DNA from: Strongylocentrotus purpuratus
Lineage: Eukaryota; Echinodermata; Echinoidea; Camarodonta; Strongylocentrotidae
Length of the DNA: 64,000 nt
Reading direction: 5' to 3'
Assembly (NCBI RefSeq): GCF_000002235.5
Contig: NW_022145609.1
Location: forward strand, 8,687,551-8,751,550
The notes beneath the pieces are model-generated. The model did not search any database. It saw nothing but the letters and a program-made list of their open reading frames with translations, and had not been told where the DNA came from. Below, in pieces: positions 11,974 to 24,345 of this stretch. The position numbers were made by a program, and so were the translations under genes. Numbering within the stretch: position 1 is the stretch's first letter; each line of letters opens with the position of its first letter.

Positions 11974-14436
11974 TCACCTGAAACCCTCTCTACAGAACGA
12001 TGCATCACCACTACTTCGATCAGCAGGTGTTGATACTGTCCTAGTGTCTTCTTCCATACTGTGGTCTTCAGCTTCCTCTGTCTTCCTGGCTGCACTTCCT
12101 AACTCCTGCCCATCCTCACAATCTACTCCAGATGATCTTGAAGTGCTCCCAGTGGCATTCAAAGAAGAACCGGTGCCAGGTTCGCATGTCTCGACCGGTT
12201 CCAACACTTGGGTCTCCTTTTGGCCCTCTCGTTTTCTGGTCCTGGTCTTGGTCCTTGCCCCAAGTTGGTCTCGCAGTGAGTAGGCCCAGCTTAGATCCTC
12301 CTCCCACAGAGTAGGCTCAGCTGGGTTCATGTGTACAGCCCTGCTGAAAGATTTGACAGCCTGCAGAAAGAAAAAAAATTGCACAGGTTGACAATTAATT
12401 GGAAAGAAAATAGCAGACACATAATGTGGTCTTATTTACAATTACTATTAACCAAGCATTACCACATAGCTTTAAATACACTTGGTTTGATTCTTCAGAG
12501 GGACAAAGGTGGGTATAACACCTTTTTAGGTATGTAAGCATCAAGCAAATGATCAAATATAGGTCCTTTTGGATGAGTCGAGAGCCTTCACCAACTTCCA
12601 ATTTGCCACAGAGCTCCCAATATAATAAACCCCCGATATAATCAGTAAGTATAAAATGTGTCATATAACATCCCTACACACTTCCAAAATGCCCTGGAAA
12701 TCATCAGTATGGCTTTAGCTCTGGCAGCCTTTACCAGCACAGTGCACTTCATCCATTTAAACACCTGGGTCAAGAGAGACAACTAGATAAAATGCATTGT
12801 CTACGGACGTGTGCACTAGGTACAATGTAGAGACTTGAAAATCTACACACAATTACTCCCACAAGTTAAGCCATTCATGCACATCTTGGAGCTCCAATAA
12901 AACATGGTTTCACCAAATTTATGACCATGACCATCTCTATGTACAGAATTGGAATCACATTTATTTGTTTCAACTGCATGTACATGTACATTCTTGACTA
13001 AACATACATTGTGAACAACAAGTTGTAACGTAAGATGTTCAGTAGCATGATTTAGGAGTACAACTCAGTGAAAACTATCAGCACTCCCCCCCCCCCCTCA
13101 AAAATATCAGAAAGACAAATATGTTACCATGGTGATTTCTCCGAGCCCAATCTGAGCACGTCCTAATGTCTGGTACGCAACCCACCACTGGGGAGCTAAC
13201 ACTGTGGCTTGCTGTGCTGCTTCAACGGCAGGGAATACCTCATGCAACTCCATCAACACCTAGAAAAACCCACAAAGGGGATGATAAAAAAAAAAAAGCT
13301 GATTAATTTTTGTCAATCTGTGTGACAGAGCCATGGTCCATGGTCCCTCAATTAATCAAATATGTGGACAGCTTTCCCTTTTCACATGGGTGGGGTACCA
13401 ATCTGTTAGCCTAATAATATTCTCATTATTTTTTGGAATGCTTGTGTATTGTTTCACCTAAAATCCATTATACTGCAACATTTATTTTAGTCTTGTTGAA
13501 GAAAGTAGAGTAGAAAATACTAAAGGGCTCTTCACTACACTGACTCTTGACTACATTACACCGTGCCATAGTACAATATATTAAAGTAAGAGTTAGGGTT
13601 AGAGTCAGGGTTTTGGGTTAGGTTTAGATGGGATTCAGGGTTAGGCCTTAGGGTAGGGTTATGGTAAATGTGCGTGCAGGTGTTCTGGTCTCTGTTAATG
13701 CCAGAAGTTAAAATAATGTTTAGTTATTCAAATGGATGCCACCTTACTTGTGCTTTCATTTCATGTAGATGTTCATTTGCAGGGGTATATTGAAGAGCAT
13801 CATTCCACTTGTTCAAAGCCTCCCAGAATCTGGATAAAAGAAGCATATTTTTAAAGAAAACATTTAATGTTTGGATGCTATGAACCAAAATCGATTCGCA
13901 AGATAATCAGTTCATATTAAACTTCTAAAATACAAATGAGAGACATACAGATAATTAAATGTTACAAAACAGACAAATGCTAGGATTTTGATAATCAAAG
14001 ACAGCATATCCATAGTTTAGTACTTTCATTAAAAATCATACCTGGCTGTATCTAGATATACTTGTAGGAAACCACTCATTCAGTGTGCAAGCACACACTT
14101 GCTTGAAGTCAGTGAAAGAAGACACCAATGCATGTGAACAAATAAGCACTACTGAGTGTAGTGAACAAATAGTCTCCTACCTAACAATATTATCCCATAC
14201 CTTCCAGCATCTGCCAGTGTCTCTCCTTCAGCTTTCAGGCGTTGGCTCTTGCTGGCTGCATCCTCAAGAAGCAAAACCTTCCTTTTCTTGGAAAAAGTAT
14301 CCCACAGATTGTCTTCATGGTGACCATCTTCTCCTGTGGAATCTTCCTGCAACAATCCGGTCTTACTTTCAAAGTTTGAAGAGGCTTCTTTGGACACCTT
14401 CTCACCAACTTTTCTTTTCCATCCAAAACTTGTCAT
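11974..14436 (-). CDS. TTC33: TTC33, tetratricopeptide repeat protein 33
   Basis: Four coding exons on the minus strand: 14201-14436, 13748-13829, 13128-13259 and 11974-12360. All have consensus splice sites and matching phases, giving about 278 residues against about 260 in vertebrates. The N-terminus (MTSFGWKRKVGEKVSK) is diagnostic of TTC33. TPR helices follow across exons 1-4 (RFWEALNKWNDALQ, EVFPAVEAAQQA, WWVAYQTLGRAQIGLGE, AVKSFSRAVHMNPAEP, LWEEDLSW). The C-terminal tail is acidic and Ser/Thr-rich. TPR proteins are scaffolds; the cellular role of TTC33 is poorly defined. The stop at 11974 follows CAG, and CAG|GTGAAG is also a fair donor, so a further 3' exon cannot be excluded. The 5' UTR begins at an acceptor at 14504, implying a non-coding first exon upstream. 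Confidence 0.9.
13590..13668. repeat. Degenerate telomere-like (TTAGGG)n stretch
   Basis: GTTAGGGTTAGAGTCAGGG, GGGTTAGGTTTAG and GGTTAGGCCTTAGGG lie in a TTC33 intron. This is too degenerate to be a recent telomere insertion. Confidence 0.55.
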
Positions 14437-15684
14437 ATTTTTTTTGTTTGTGTACTTTGGTTTCTTGTGTTCTTTATAACTATAGGCCTACACCTTTATT
14501 TTCCTGGAAATAAAATGATTCCATAAAATCAGTATTAGAACATGATCAAGGTAAAGTAACAGTTTACAAGGAAATAAAGTTCTTCCAGATTAGAAGATAT
14601 TAAACCTTGTCAATCTAGTGTTAATTAAACAAAAAATGAGAAAAGGGCAAACTAACAATTCTAAAAAAATTAGAATTAAAAAAAAAAACATTTCAAGATG
14701 AAATTGTAAATTTGGATGTGACTCAATTGTAGAGTCTCACTTTTGGTTAGACTACTTTACCCGAAACAGCCTATTCAAATAATGAAAATGCAGAGAGCTA
14801 TTATTATTATTAATAAGTATTAATCATTGAATTAAGGAGCAATTCATTCATTTGATAATGCATAAACATAGGGTAATCAATTCTCACTCATTAAGCAACC
14901 AAGAGTTAGAGTAGACTCTCAGATCTCACACTAATGATGGAGTTCCTCATGCTAAAAAGAAATGAATAGTCTGGTCAACATAACAAATATAACCCTATTT
15001 TGTTACAAAATAAACAAGCACAATTTAGCCAAATCGGGAGAGGCAAATGGAACGCATTCAAGGTACAGGAAACAGACACTACCCTATAAAAATTGGAAAG
15101 TTGGGAAAAACTGCTTGTTACTTGTTGCTGTATAAGCTGTAGACCCTAATCCCAATCGCAGCTCCTAAGCTCCTTGGAAGCTAAACCCTGATGTCAACCA
15201 TGCACACAGTCACAGACTGCGCTGCCTGACAAGCGACAGACAGACTGCTTACTTAGCTCTCAAGTCTAAAGCCAAATGTATTTTGCCCTATATATTCAGG
15301 GATATTTCATCAATCTATAATATCGATCTTAAAATGAATTTCAAGATCGAAAATCGGGTGTAATGATGAATCATAAAGAATTTGTCTGAGCCAAGCTAAT
15401 CCGCGCCGATCCTAGTTAGGTTCAGCCAACTCAACGCACAACTCTGCAAAGTCTCAGCGGGCCGGTGCAGGCGCGGCTAGCTCCGCAGAAGGGTACCATG
15501 CATCGGGGGTACCATCCGCCGAAACAGTTGGACTTTGCCACTCACAATTTTACTTTTAATAGTTTTAACAGGGTTGAATTAGCATAATTCATCACTTAAA
15601 TTGCCCTCTTATCAATTAAAATGTAGTTCGCATGTTTTATTGGCAAAATAATAAAATACACTAGACAAGACGACAGCTACTTAC

Positions 15685-15790
15685 GAAAATCAGGCCAGTT
15701 GAGCCAAACCTCAAAGTGATTGATTTAGCTTTTTTAGTATAGCGCCATCTCTTGACGTAATTTAGTGCGGATGCTGGACACGTTCAAATA
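15685..15790 (-). promoter_or_regulatory. Putative TTC33 non-coding first exon and promoter
   Basis: A strong minus-strand donor (GTAAGTAG, read from 15684 down) matches the acceptor implied at 14504. The region contains TAGCGCCATCT at 15740-15750, shared with the ERCC6L2 5' region, and TGACGTAA, a half-CRE, at about 15754. The CG-rich block at 15390-15530 may belong to the same promoter or intron. Exon limits are inferred. Confidence 0.4.
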
Positions 15791-17139
15791 GAAAGTCATG
15801 AAAACAAAAAGAGAAATCTCCTTATATTAGAGTCAATTGGTTTTTAGAAATTTAATTTGAATTTACAAAGGTAGCCCAATTAACACCTTAATCATATCTA
15901 CATAATAATTTTTATCTTCAAAGACCCTCGACATCCTCGACGGAACTTAGGGCAGGTAACACGTACCAGATCCATATTTTGTGAAAGTGGTGGCGTATGA
16001 CGGGTCCAGTTGTTGAGGAGTGTCGGGGGGGGGGGGGGGGGGGGGGTCAGCCTTAATAGGTAAAAGTAGAAATAATGTGAAAGCTTCGTGTGATGGGATC
16101 GAGTGTTACAGTTTTAAATACATTTACATTCTCCAACAAATAATTTTACATGCTTTCTATAATCATCATTTTCACGTCACATGTAATTTGATCTGAAACC
16201 AATGTCCCTGTTAACTCATCTGTTATGTATATTGTATTTAAGTTTTATTTACGCTTAACAGGTTTTCAAGTAAAGCGTTAATATAATGCAGATCTACTGA
16301 TGCAACAAAACTGAACGAGTCTACAATAACCGTTGTAATAAAAGGGATTTCATTAAATAAATACATTAAACAGAGTTCGATACACCACTAAAAACCATCT
16401 GCATGTTGTATGTAAAAGGTGAAAACAGCAGCTGGTAAATGAAGTAATGAATATCCAAAGTTATAAATATCTTACTCCATAAGGAGTTCAATGACCTCCT
16501 TATTTCCTCGATCTGAAAAGATACAGGTACTTTCAATAAACACATGTGATATATCCTGGTCAAGGTTGTTTTAAAACATTCAAGCATTTGGACTATGTGC
16601 TCCATCAATGTTTGCTATATATGCAAATACTTTTATATTTTTTGTATATATATTTTTTTTAATTTGACTTTATAATTCTATATAAGTCCTCCGTATGTAT
16701 CGTATACAAATCACCAATAGCAATTACGTGGTATAGTAATTTAAATGTTTTATAAGTGAATGGTTTGTCGTGAACTAGTCAAAGGCAAGTATATAACTTC
16801 ATTTGATGCATTTCCTTTGTGTCTACACTAAATTACATGAACCTGAATGTATCAATGTGTTGTAAATGAAGATTGTAAAATGTGAAATATGAACAATAAA
16901 ATGAAATTGAAAAGAAAAAAGAAAAAAGAAATCGCAACTGTTCTCCCGTTCTTTTCACCCTTTCCTTTTCTTCTTTCTCTTCTTTCTTTCCCCTTCTCTC
17001 CTCTTTCCCTTCTTTTCCTTCTCTCTCTCTCTTTTCTTTTTGGCGGGGGGGGGGGGGCAAGGTCCGCTCGCCCCCCCCCTCCCTGGATCCGCGCCTGTGC
17101 GGCTATATTCCTGGCAAGAGGGACGCCCGCCTCTTTCCC

Positions 17140-17170
<31 letters not shown>

Positions 17171-17776
17171 CACCGTCTTATAATATTATCCCTCTTTTTT
17201 TTCTTTTTCTTTCTCGTTATTCTCCTTTTCCTCCTTTTCTCTCCTCCGTCTTTCCCCTTTTCTTCCTTTCCGCCTTTTCTCTCCTCTCTCTTACTCTTTC
17301 TTCCTTTCCTCCTCCTTTTTCTTCTCTCCCCTTGTTTTCTTCTTCCTTTTTTCTTCTTCTTTCTCTCTTCCCTTTTCTTTCTTTCCCCCTCCTTTTTCTA
17401 CTTTTCTCCCTTTTTTACGGGGGGGGGGGGGCACGTGCCCCCCTGTGCCCCCTGAATCCGCAACTGCCAGGTTAAATTGTTTGTATCATTTTGCGTGCAT
17501 GACATTCACAAAATCTTTTAAGAACTTTGAAGAATCGATACCATTTCAATATTCATAATCACTGATTTTATATAAATAGTTAATCAAAATTCAAATTTTC
17601 AGGATTTAACTGAAAAAAATTACATCAAATTGCTGCAAAAAGTTGGTGCATCCACACGAAAACATATTACTATCTATATAATTTGGATGCTCGTGTGAGG
17701 AAATAACATTCTTGGGGGGGGGGGGATAGAATGGGAAATTTATATTATTAAAATAAAGATAAGAATTAGAGGATGC
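15791..17776. other. Intergenic DNA left of the giant transposon
   Basis: AT-rich, no gene seen. It holds a G-tract of about 22 (16025-16046), unique DNA at 16050-16940, and two related G/C-tract repeats at 16940-17466. A further run of 13 G lies at 17714-17726. Long open frames across the pyrimidine tracts are low complexity. Confidence 0.6.
16940..17466 (-). repeat. Two tandem copies of a G-tract repeat with pyrimidine tails
   Basis: On the minus strand each copy starts with a GCGGATYCAGG-type head, at about 17100-17080 and 17461-17445. A run of G then C of about 12 follows, and then a long purine (minus) tract. The layout matches dispersed repeats beginning GGATCCAGGGGGG in many animal genomes; the family is not identified. 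Poly-A/T at 17141-17170 separates the copies. Confidence 0.5.
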
Positions 17777-18211
17777 TACGAAAGACCATTAGTGCCACGA
17801 AGAAAAAAAAACACACTTTCTACTAATCTGTTTAAACAGATTACGATATTTCTTCTAATCTGTTTAAACAGATTATAATCTGTTTAAACAGATTACGGTA
17901 TTTCTACTAATCTGTTTAAACAGATTACGGTATTTCTACTAATCTGTTTAAACAGATTACGATATTTCTTCTAATCTGTTTAAACAGATTATAATCTGTT
18001 TAAACAGATTACGGTATTTCTACTAATCTGTTTAAACAGATTACGGTATTTCTACTAATCTGTTTAAACAGATTACAGTACTTCAACTAATCTGTTTAAA
18101 CAGATTATAATCTGTTTAAACAGATTACGGTATTTCTACTAATCTGTTATAACAGATTACGATATTTCTTCTAATCTGTTTAAACAGATTATAATCTGTT
18201 TAAACAGATTA
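17777..18211 (+). repeat. Left terminal inverted repeat with 14 palindromes
   Basis: A 47-bp outer segment is followed by 14 copies of TAATCTGTTTAAACAGATTA (17824-18211). Copies are either back to back or separated by 12-bp spacers: CGATATTTCTTC (A), CGGTATTTCTAC (B) or CAGTACTTCAAC (C). The order is P-A-PP-B-P-B-P-A-PP-B-P-B-P-C-PP-B-P'-A-PP. P' has the central TA changed to AT and is still a perfect palindrome. These are likely transposase-binding sites. Confidence 0.92.
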
Positions 18212-18379
18212 CCGTAGTCTGCATGTTACGTTCTATAATAGAAAATCACGTTGTTACAAATACATAACTGATGGCCGGTCAAGCGTGCAGGACAGGACAT
18301 CTGGAGCTGCATTATAGCTATACCCTTTTACGTTTTCAATGTATCTCACGATCCTTTGGAACAGGACCTTCTTGTGGCA

Positions 18380-19512
18380 ATGGAATGTGAAGGCTTGGTT
18401 CGGAATTACTTTAATTTAGGATATAATTACAACGAAATCATTGCTTCTCTTTTATTCAATCACAATGTAGCGATAAGCAAACGAACATTGAACAGAAAGT
18501 TGCGAGACCTTGGTCTTTATCGTCGTAAAAACCATACTGATGAGTTAGATGTAGCTTGCTTTATTCTACAGGAACTTCAGAGTTCAGGGTGCTTACATGG
18601 TTATCGATGGATGCACCTGAAATGCATCCAAAATGGTATCAACATTGACAAAGAAACTGTTCGGCATCTACTCGGAGTGTTAGACCCAATAGGTCTTGAA
18701 TACCGATCACGTAGAAGGCTACGAAGGCGTTTATATCGAGGACGGGGACCAAACTTTATATGGCATCTAGACTCCTATGACAAATTAAAACCTTTTGGAA
18801 TCTGCATCAATGGATGTGTAGATGGCTATTCAAGGAAGGTAGTTTGGCTAGAAGCTTACACGACAAACAATAATCCCAGAGTAATAGCTGGATACTACAT
18901 GCAAACGGTTAGGAAAGAGATGGGATGTCCTCGTGTCATTCGATCAGATTTTGGAACAGAGAATAACACTGTCCGCCAAATGCAACAATTTCTGCGCAGA
19001 AATGGTGACGACCCACTTGCGTCTGAAAAGAGTTTTATGCAAGGAACGAGCCAGCATAACCAAAGAATAGAGAGTTGGTGGGGCGTCCTTAGAAAGCACT
19101 CTATACAGTTCTGGCTGAACATGTTTGGACAAGTGAAAGATCAAGGTCACTTTACTGGAGATCACCTGGACAAGTCACTGCTGCAGTTTTGTTTCATGAA
19201 TCTAATTCAGGTAAATTGATATGTGTTCATGCTGTTAACCAGCTCTAGAAGTGTTGGTCGAGGTCGAGCGATCCCAATAGCTCACTTAAGCCTTTAATTT
19301 GGATGGGGGTATGTTCTGCTTTCATCCCAAAATAACAAAATAAAATAAATTTATTTTTCATGGCTCAACTTTTACCAACATTGTGCACTAAACATAAAAT
19401 TTGAAAAGGGCCCCTTTTTAAACCAATCACAATCAATCTTATGTCACCGGATAGCTGGAAAATAGCGCCTTGTATCCTCTGGAAAAGACGCTATAAAATC
19501 CAGTTGTTGTTA

Positions 19513-19550
<38 letters not shown>

Positions 19551-20228
19551 GTGATTATGATTATTATCATTATTATTATCATTACGTTGCTTAATTTAAA
19601 AACGCGAGAATTAACCCCCCTCCCTGCACCCTCCCCCCTAGGGCGCGCGCGGTATGTAATTTTTACGCTTCGCGTGCTCATCCTTACCGCCCCCCTGAAA
19701 TGAAATCCTAGCTACGCCATTGGAGGGTTTTGATATTTTCTCAGTACTTCACCATGGATAACCCACTCCATAACTGAATACTTGTCAGCTGAAATCTCTT
19801 AAAATATGTTAGCGATAAATCCTTAAAGAAATGAAAAAAGTATATTTTTATCAAATGTATAATAATAATATTTATTTTCTTCTTCTTTGTATATGGAACA
19901 GGAAGAACTGGACAAGGTTGCTAAGGAATGGAACGCTCATAGAATCAGCAAATCAAGGAACCAGTGTGGACCATTTGGTCGCCCCAACGTGATGTACAGG
20001 ACACCCCAGGTGTATGGAACACAAGATTTTCTTGTGCCGTTGGAAAACGATGAGGTTGAAGTATGCGAGGAAGAATGTACTTTCAAAAGTCAGTACCCTT
20101 GTGACAGAGACGTATTTGACCTTTGCTCGATCCTGATGACTGAAGAACAACTACCTGTACCGCAGAATAGCGAAGAAGGACTGAACCTATATCATACTTT
20201 GAGAATGCACTTGCTGAGGATGATTTAA
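18380..20228 (+). CDS. Integrase-like DDE transposase of the giant element
   Basis: Two exons, 18380-19210 and 19902-20228, join in phase (CAG|GTAAAT ... ACAG|GAAGAA) into 385 residues. The first ATG in frame is used; the frame stays open upstream and an acceptor-like AACAG precedes it, so a further 5' exon is possible. Residues 10-50 look like a helix-turn-helix (ISKRTLNRKLRDLGLYRRKN). The RNase H-like core has D131 (WHLDSYDKLKPFGICINGCVDG), D190 (IRSDFGTEN) and E231 (HNQRIESWWGVLR), a D-58-D-40-E spacing like IS3 or retroviral integrases. Exon 2 gives the C-terminal tail (EWNAHRI...FGRPNVMYRTPQ). No stop or frameshift, so it may be functional. The family is multicopy in fish and invertebrate genomes and is usually left as an uncharacterised integrase-core protein. 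Confidence 0.85.
19440..19560. repeat. SINE-like tail with (TTA)n microsatellite
   Basis: GCGCCTTGTATCC...GACGCTATAAAATCC is followed by a TTA run at about 19507-19551, inside the transposase intron. It resembles the 'gcgctatataaat' tail seen also at 61730-61790. Confidence 0.5.
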
Positions 20229-21663
20229 TCAGAGTATTTTGCATTAATTGCATGTGTATTTTGATATTAAATGAAAAACACAAGTAGATATTTTTCTACA
20301 ATGCTTGGATCAGCAACCAAGACTTATTCATACCTTTCCCCACAATGACATCTTTCCTCTCTTCAAAGAAGACTAGAAGACTGAAGCGTCTGATCCGTTT
20401 TTTTTTTATTCACATATTCACCACATTGCTTAAAATGATCTGCATATAAACACAACAAAAATGTTTTTACCCCCTAAGGAAAGTGACATAACTTTTTAAC
20501 TGGGAGGTGTCAAGTAACAAAATTTGCAGGTGATATTAATCAACTATATTGTTATCGTATGTGTAAAAATCAGCATAATCCTATATTCATGAATGAACAA
20601 AGGTCAAGAAAAAAATGTCACTTTTCAAAAGTCACAAGGGTATTTTTATGAGCACCATATGTACCAAAAATTATGTAAATTATGGTTCTCGTGTACAATA
20701 AAAATAAATTTTTTGCTTTTATACCAATCTTCAGACTCCTATTCATCTGACCATTAGTTTTGCGCATGGATGGACATATTTTTCAAGAAAAACAACTCTT
20801 TTTAACGCCTTTTGGGGGTTAAGCTTGATTTTCGTGAAAATATTGGGAAGTGCATTTTTCGCCAAAAAAGGTCAATTTTGCAATCGGATCGTAAAAAGTG
20901 CCCAGATTAGTAGGATAGAGTGTGATAATTGATAACATAACAAAAAGACACTAATACACATCCATCCAAGTAAGGTTTTACCCATTATTTGTTCAGTTTT
21001 TATCCTAAAAATGGATTCATATGTGATTTTAAAAAAGTGACATTTTTTGTTTCATGTGTGACCATTCAGGCGTTACAATTAAAATCATGCTCATTTTTGC
21101 ACACATGCTTTTATCTGCAAATTTTGTTACTAAACACCAACCCGTTCAAAAGTTATGCTACTTTCATTTGGGGGGGGGGGGGTAAACTATTTTTGTTGTG
21201 TTTAGTATTATCCATATTTCTATTTCTTCATAACAGAGGGTAGCAATAAGTGTTCCTATATTTGTATAAAGGACTTTATAATAACTTTGATAAAAAGTGA
21301 TATCATATCACAATGCCAAACTGATGCTAACGTTTTTACGGTAATGCTATTCGTTCATTATCCAGAGTTCTTGAATTAATTTCTTTCAAAGGCTAGTACT
21401 GTCTTACAATAAAAATATACTTTACTGAGACAGGAGTGTTCTTGCTTATTCGGTGTTAAATATGAACGACAGTTAATGACATAACAAGCTGAACGAAAAC
21501 GAAAACAAGTTTTATTTGAAGTGTTTTGATTATTGTGGCAAGTTCATGTACATATGCTTATATTTGAGTCCGCATATCTCACCCAAACTTTATATAACAC
21601 AGTCCAGCAGAAATATTATTAATTAATTGTTTTTTATTTTTCTGCTTTAAATACATGTGTATA

Positions 21664-21847
21664 CAGTGGAAACTCAGTATAACGAGGTGCTTGGGACCAT
21701 CAAAAATACATGTACCTTGTTATAGCAGTAATCTTGTTTATACAGCAGGTTTATTAAACAATAAGTTATAGAGAGCTGGGACCGGATTTTACCTCTTTAT
21801 ATCAGGAGTTTTGTTATATCAGATCTCTTTATACCGAGTTTCTACTG
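21664..21847. mobile_element. MITE with TA target duplication (mariner/pogo-like)
   Basis: The left end is CAGTGGAAACTCAGTATAAC and the right end CCGAGTTTCTACTG, the imperfect inverse. TA flanks both sides. At 184 bp and non-coding, it fits a mariner/Tigger-type non-autonomous element. Confidence 0.7.
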
Positions 21848-22640
21848 TATAAACTACATGTAGATGTTTTATGAACACATTTTATTGCTTACACTAATAT
21901 TGTGGGAAATGGTTGGTACAACCCTACTGAAACAACAAAGGACACTAAAAGATGGTAATAATGACTTGTTGAGGATGAATCATTTCCTTTAATTATATGA
22001 GTGTTGCTGCTTCTAATTTTCCTTTAAAAGCACTGGTCTTAAATATATACGCCCTGAACAGTAATTGCTACAGAAATATTATACGACTATACAATAATGT
22101 ACGTACATGTAACTTGCATACTGTGTGTCAACTATTTACAAGCTTTTTGAGCAATGTAAATATAATGTAAGGCCCTCATGTTTTTTTTCTGACTGTAAAT
22201 AACCAAACAATTAAATAACAAAGAATAGTCAGACCATGTGTTCACAAAATATCCTCTTCGGGGTTTATAAATGTCTTATAACCATGCTGTGCCAGTGTTT
22301 TATTGCTTTCCATTAGCCATATTTATATTTTCAAGACCATACCTTTTAACCTCTATGACATTATATCAGTAAAACTAAATGAATTGGACAGTGTGGATAG
22401 ACCATGTTACTGTAGCTACACAGCTAACTGTTGCTCAGCCATATCAGATATTTTCAAATCTTTGACCTCAACATAATAAATAAATCCTCGCTCTGATGGT
22501 AAAGTATGCAAAGAGTCTGTATGAAATGATTCTTTATGTGTGTTTGCAAAGTTACCACATAAAAAATAATATCATTACTTTAACGATGGATGACTGGATC
22601 ATTAGACTTTTGTGTATTTTAGATCATTCTTTTGATACTG

Positions 22641-24345
22641 AGACACTGGCATATAAATCATTGATTATTCAAGATACCCTATTGACAACCCCCCCCCCCC
22701 TCCTATGGTTGAATTGTGCAAAGTCATACATGTACATTAAAAACTACAGCTGCCTCCGCCTTCTGTGAAAACATAGTACCTGCACGTACATACATGTATG
22801 TGTTGCCAAGAACCTTGCCATCCCTAACGATTACACCAATACTGAAATAACCCCAAAATGTGTCATATCTATTGGTGTAAATTGACTTCTGTGACCTTTG
22901 ACTTTGAATCTTGGATCAAAGAATTAAGTTTACCGGTAATTTATCATTCCATGATACTTAGATTAAAGTCCATTTCTGAGGTAATACTTAGACCCAGTAT
23001 AAAAATGTAAAACTTTTCATTAAAAAATGAGCATTGATCTTTTAACTTTGACCCCTATATGGTAACAAAAGCTTCCTTTAAAATAACCACTATAACATTA
23101 ACTTTGACCCCTATATGGTAACAAAAGCTTCCTTTAAAATAACCACTATAACATTAACTTTGGCAAACTGTTACAGCCAAAACCTTAGATAAAAATATAA
23201 ACATCAACACAAACCAAATACACAACTAGAATGCTGATTTTAAACAATGGTATGTGCAACCACCATAAGATCAAACCTACGAAACCTTTCGAAAAATACA
23301 CATCATTCCAAAACCTTTATTACCAAATCGTATACATACCATTCTGCTTGAAACATAAAATATGAAACATTGGCATATAAATCATTAATTTTTCAAAGTT
23401 GAATTGTGCAAAGTCAAACCCAGTATAAAAATGTTAAACTTTTCAATAAAAAATGAGCATTGATCTTTGAACTTTGACCCCTAAATGGTAATAAAACCTT
23501 CCTTTAAAATAACCACTACAACATTAACTTTGGCAAACTGTTACGGCCAAAACCTTAGATAAAAATATAAACATCAACACAAACCAAATACACAAGAGCG
23601 CTGATTTTAAACAATGGTATGTGCAATCACCATAAGATCAAACCTACAAAACCTTTCGAAAAATACACATCATTCCAAAACCTTTATTACCAAATCGTAT
23701 ACATACCATTCTGCTTGAAACATAAAATATGAAACATTGGCATATAAGTCATTAATTTTTCAAGATATCCTATTGACAACCCCTCCTATGGTTGAATTGT
23801 GCAAAGTCATACATGTACATTGAAAACTACAGATACATATGCCTCCGCCTTCTGTGAAAACACTGTACCCGCACAAATATGTTGTCAAGAGCCTTGCCAT
23901 TCCTAGCAATTACACCAATACTGAAATAGCCCCCAAATGTGTCATTATTTTTTTGGTGTAAATTGACTTCTGTGACCTTTGACTTTGAATCTTGGATCAA
24001 ACACCAGTAATTTATCATTCCATGATACTTAGATTAAAGTCCATTTCTGAGGTAATACTTAGACCCAGTATAAAAATGTAAAACTTTTCATCAAAAAATG
24101 AGCATTGATCTTTTAACTTTGACCCCTAAATGGTAGTAAAACCTTCCTTTAAAATAACCACTATAACATTAACTTTGGCAAACTGTTACAGCCAAAACCT
24201 GCTACACAAACCAAATACACAACTAGAGCGCTGATCTTAAACAATGGTATGTTCAATCACCATAAGATGAAACCTACAAAGGCTTTGAAAAATACATATC
24301 ATTCCAAAGCCTTTATTACCATATCGTACATACGATTCTGCTTCT
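22641..24345. repeat. Direct triplication of a ~0.7-kb segment
   Basis: Three head-to-tail copies: 22641-23370, 23371-23730 and 23731-24345. Each starts near CATTGGCATATAA and ends near CCATTCTGCTTGAAACAT or its remnant. The middle copy lacks about 270 bp. The first copy has an internal 68-bp duplication (GACCCCTATATGGTAACAAA, at about 23049 and 23107). Confidence 0.85.

Noticed and set aside
16889..17455. 188-residue open frame
   Set aside because: It runs through pyrimidine, G and A homopolymers; low complexity.
17824..18211. CRISPR-like repeat-spacer array
   Set aside because: The repeats are palindromic and the spacers are only a few recurring types, mirrored at 43496-44428; the setting is eukaryotic. 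These are transposon terminal arrays.
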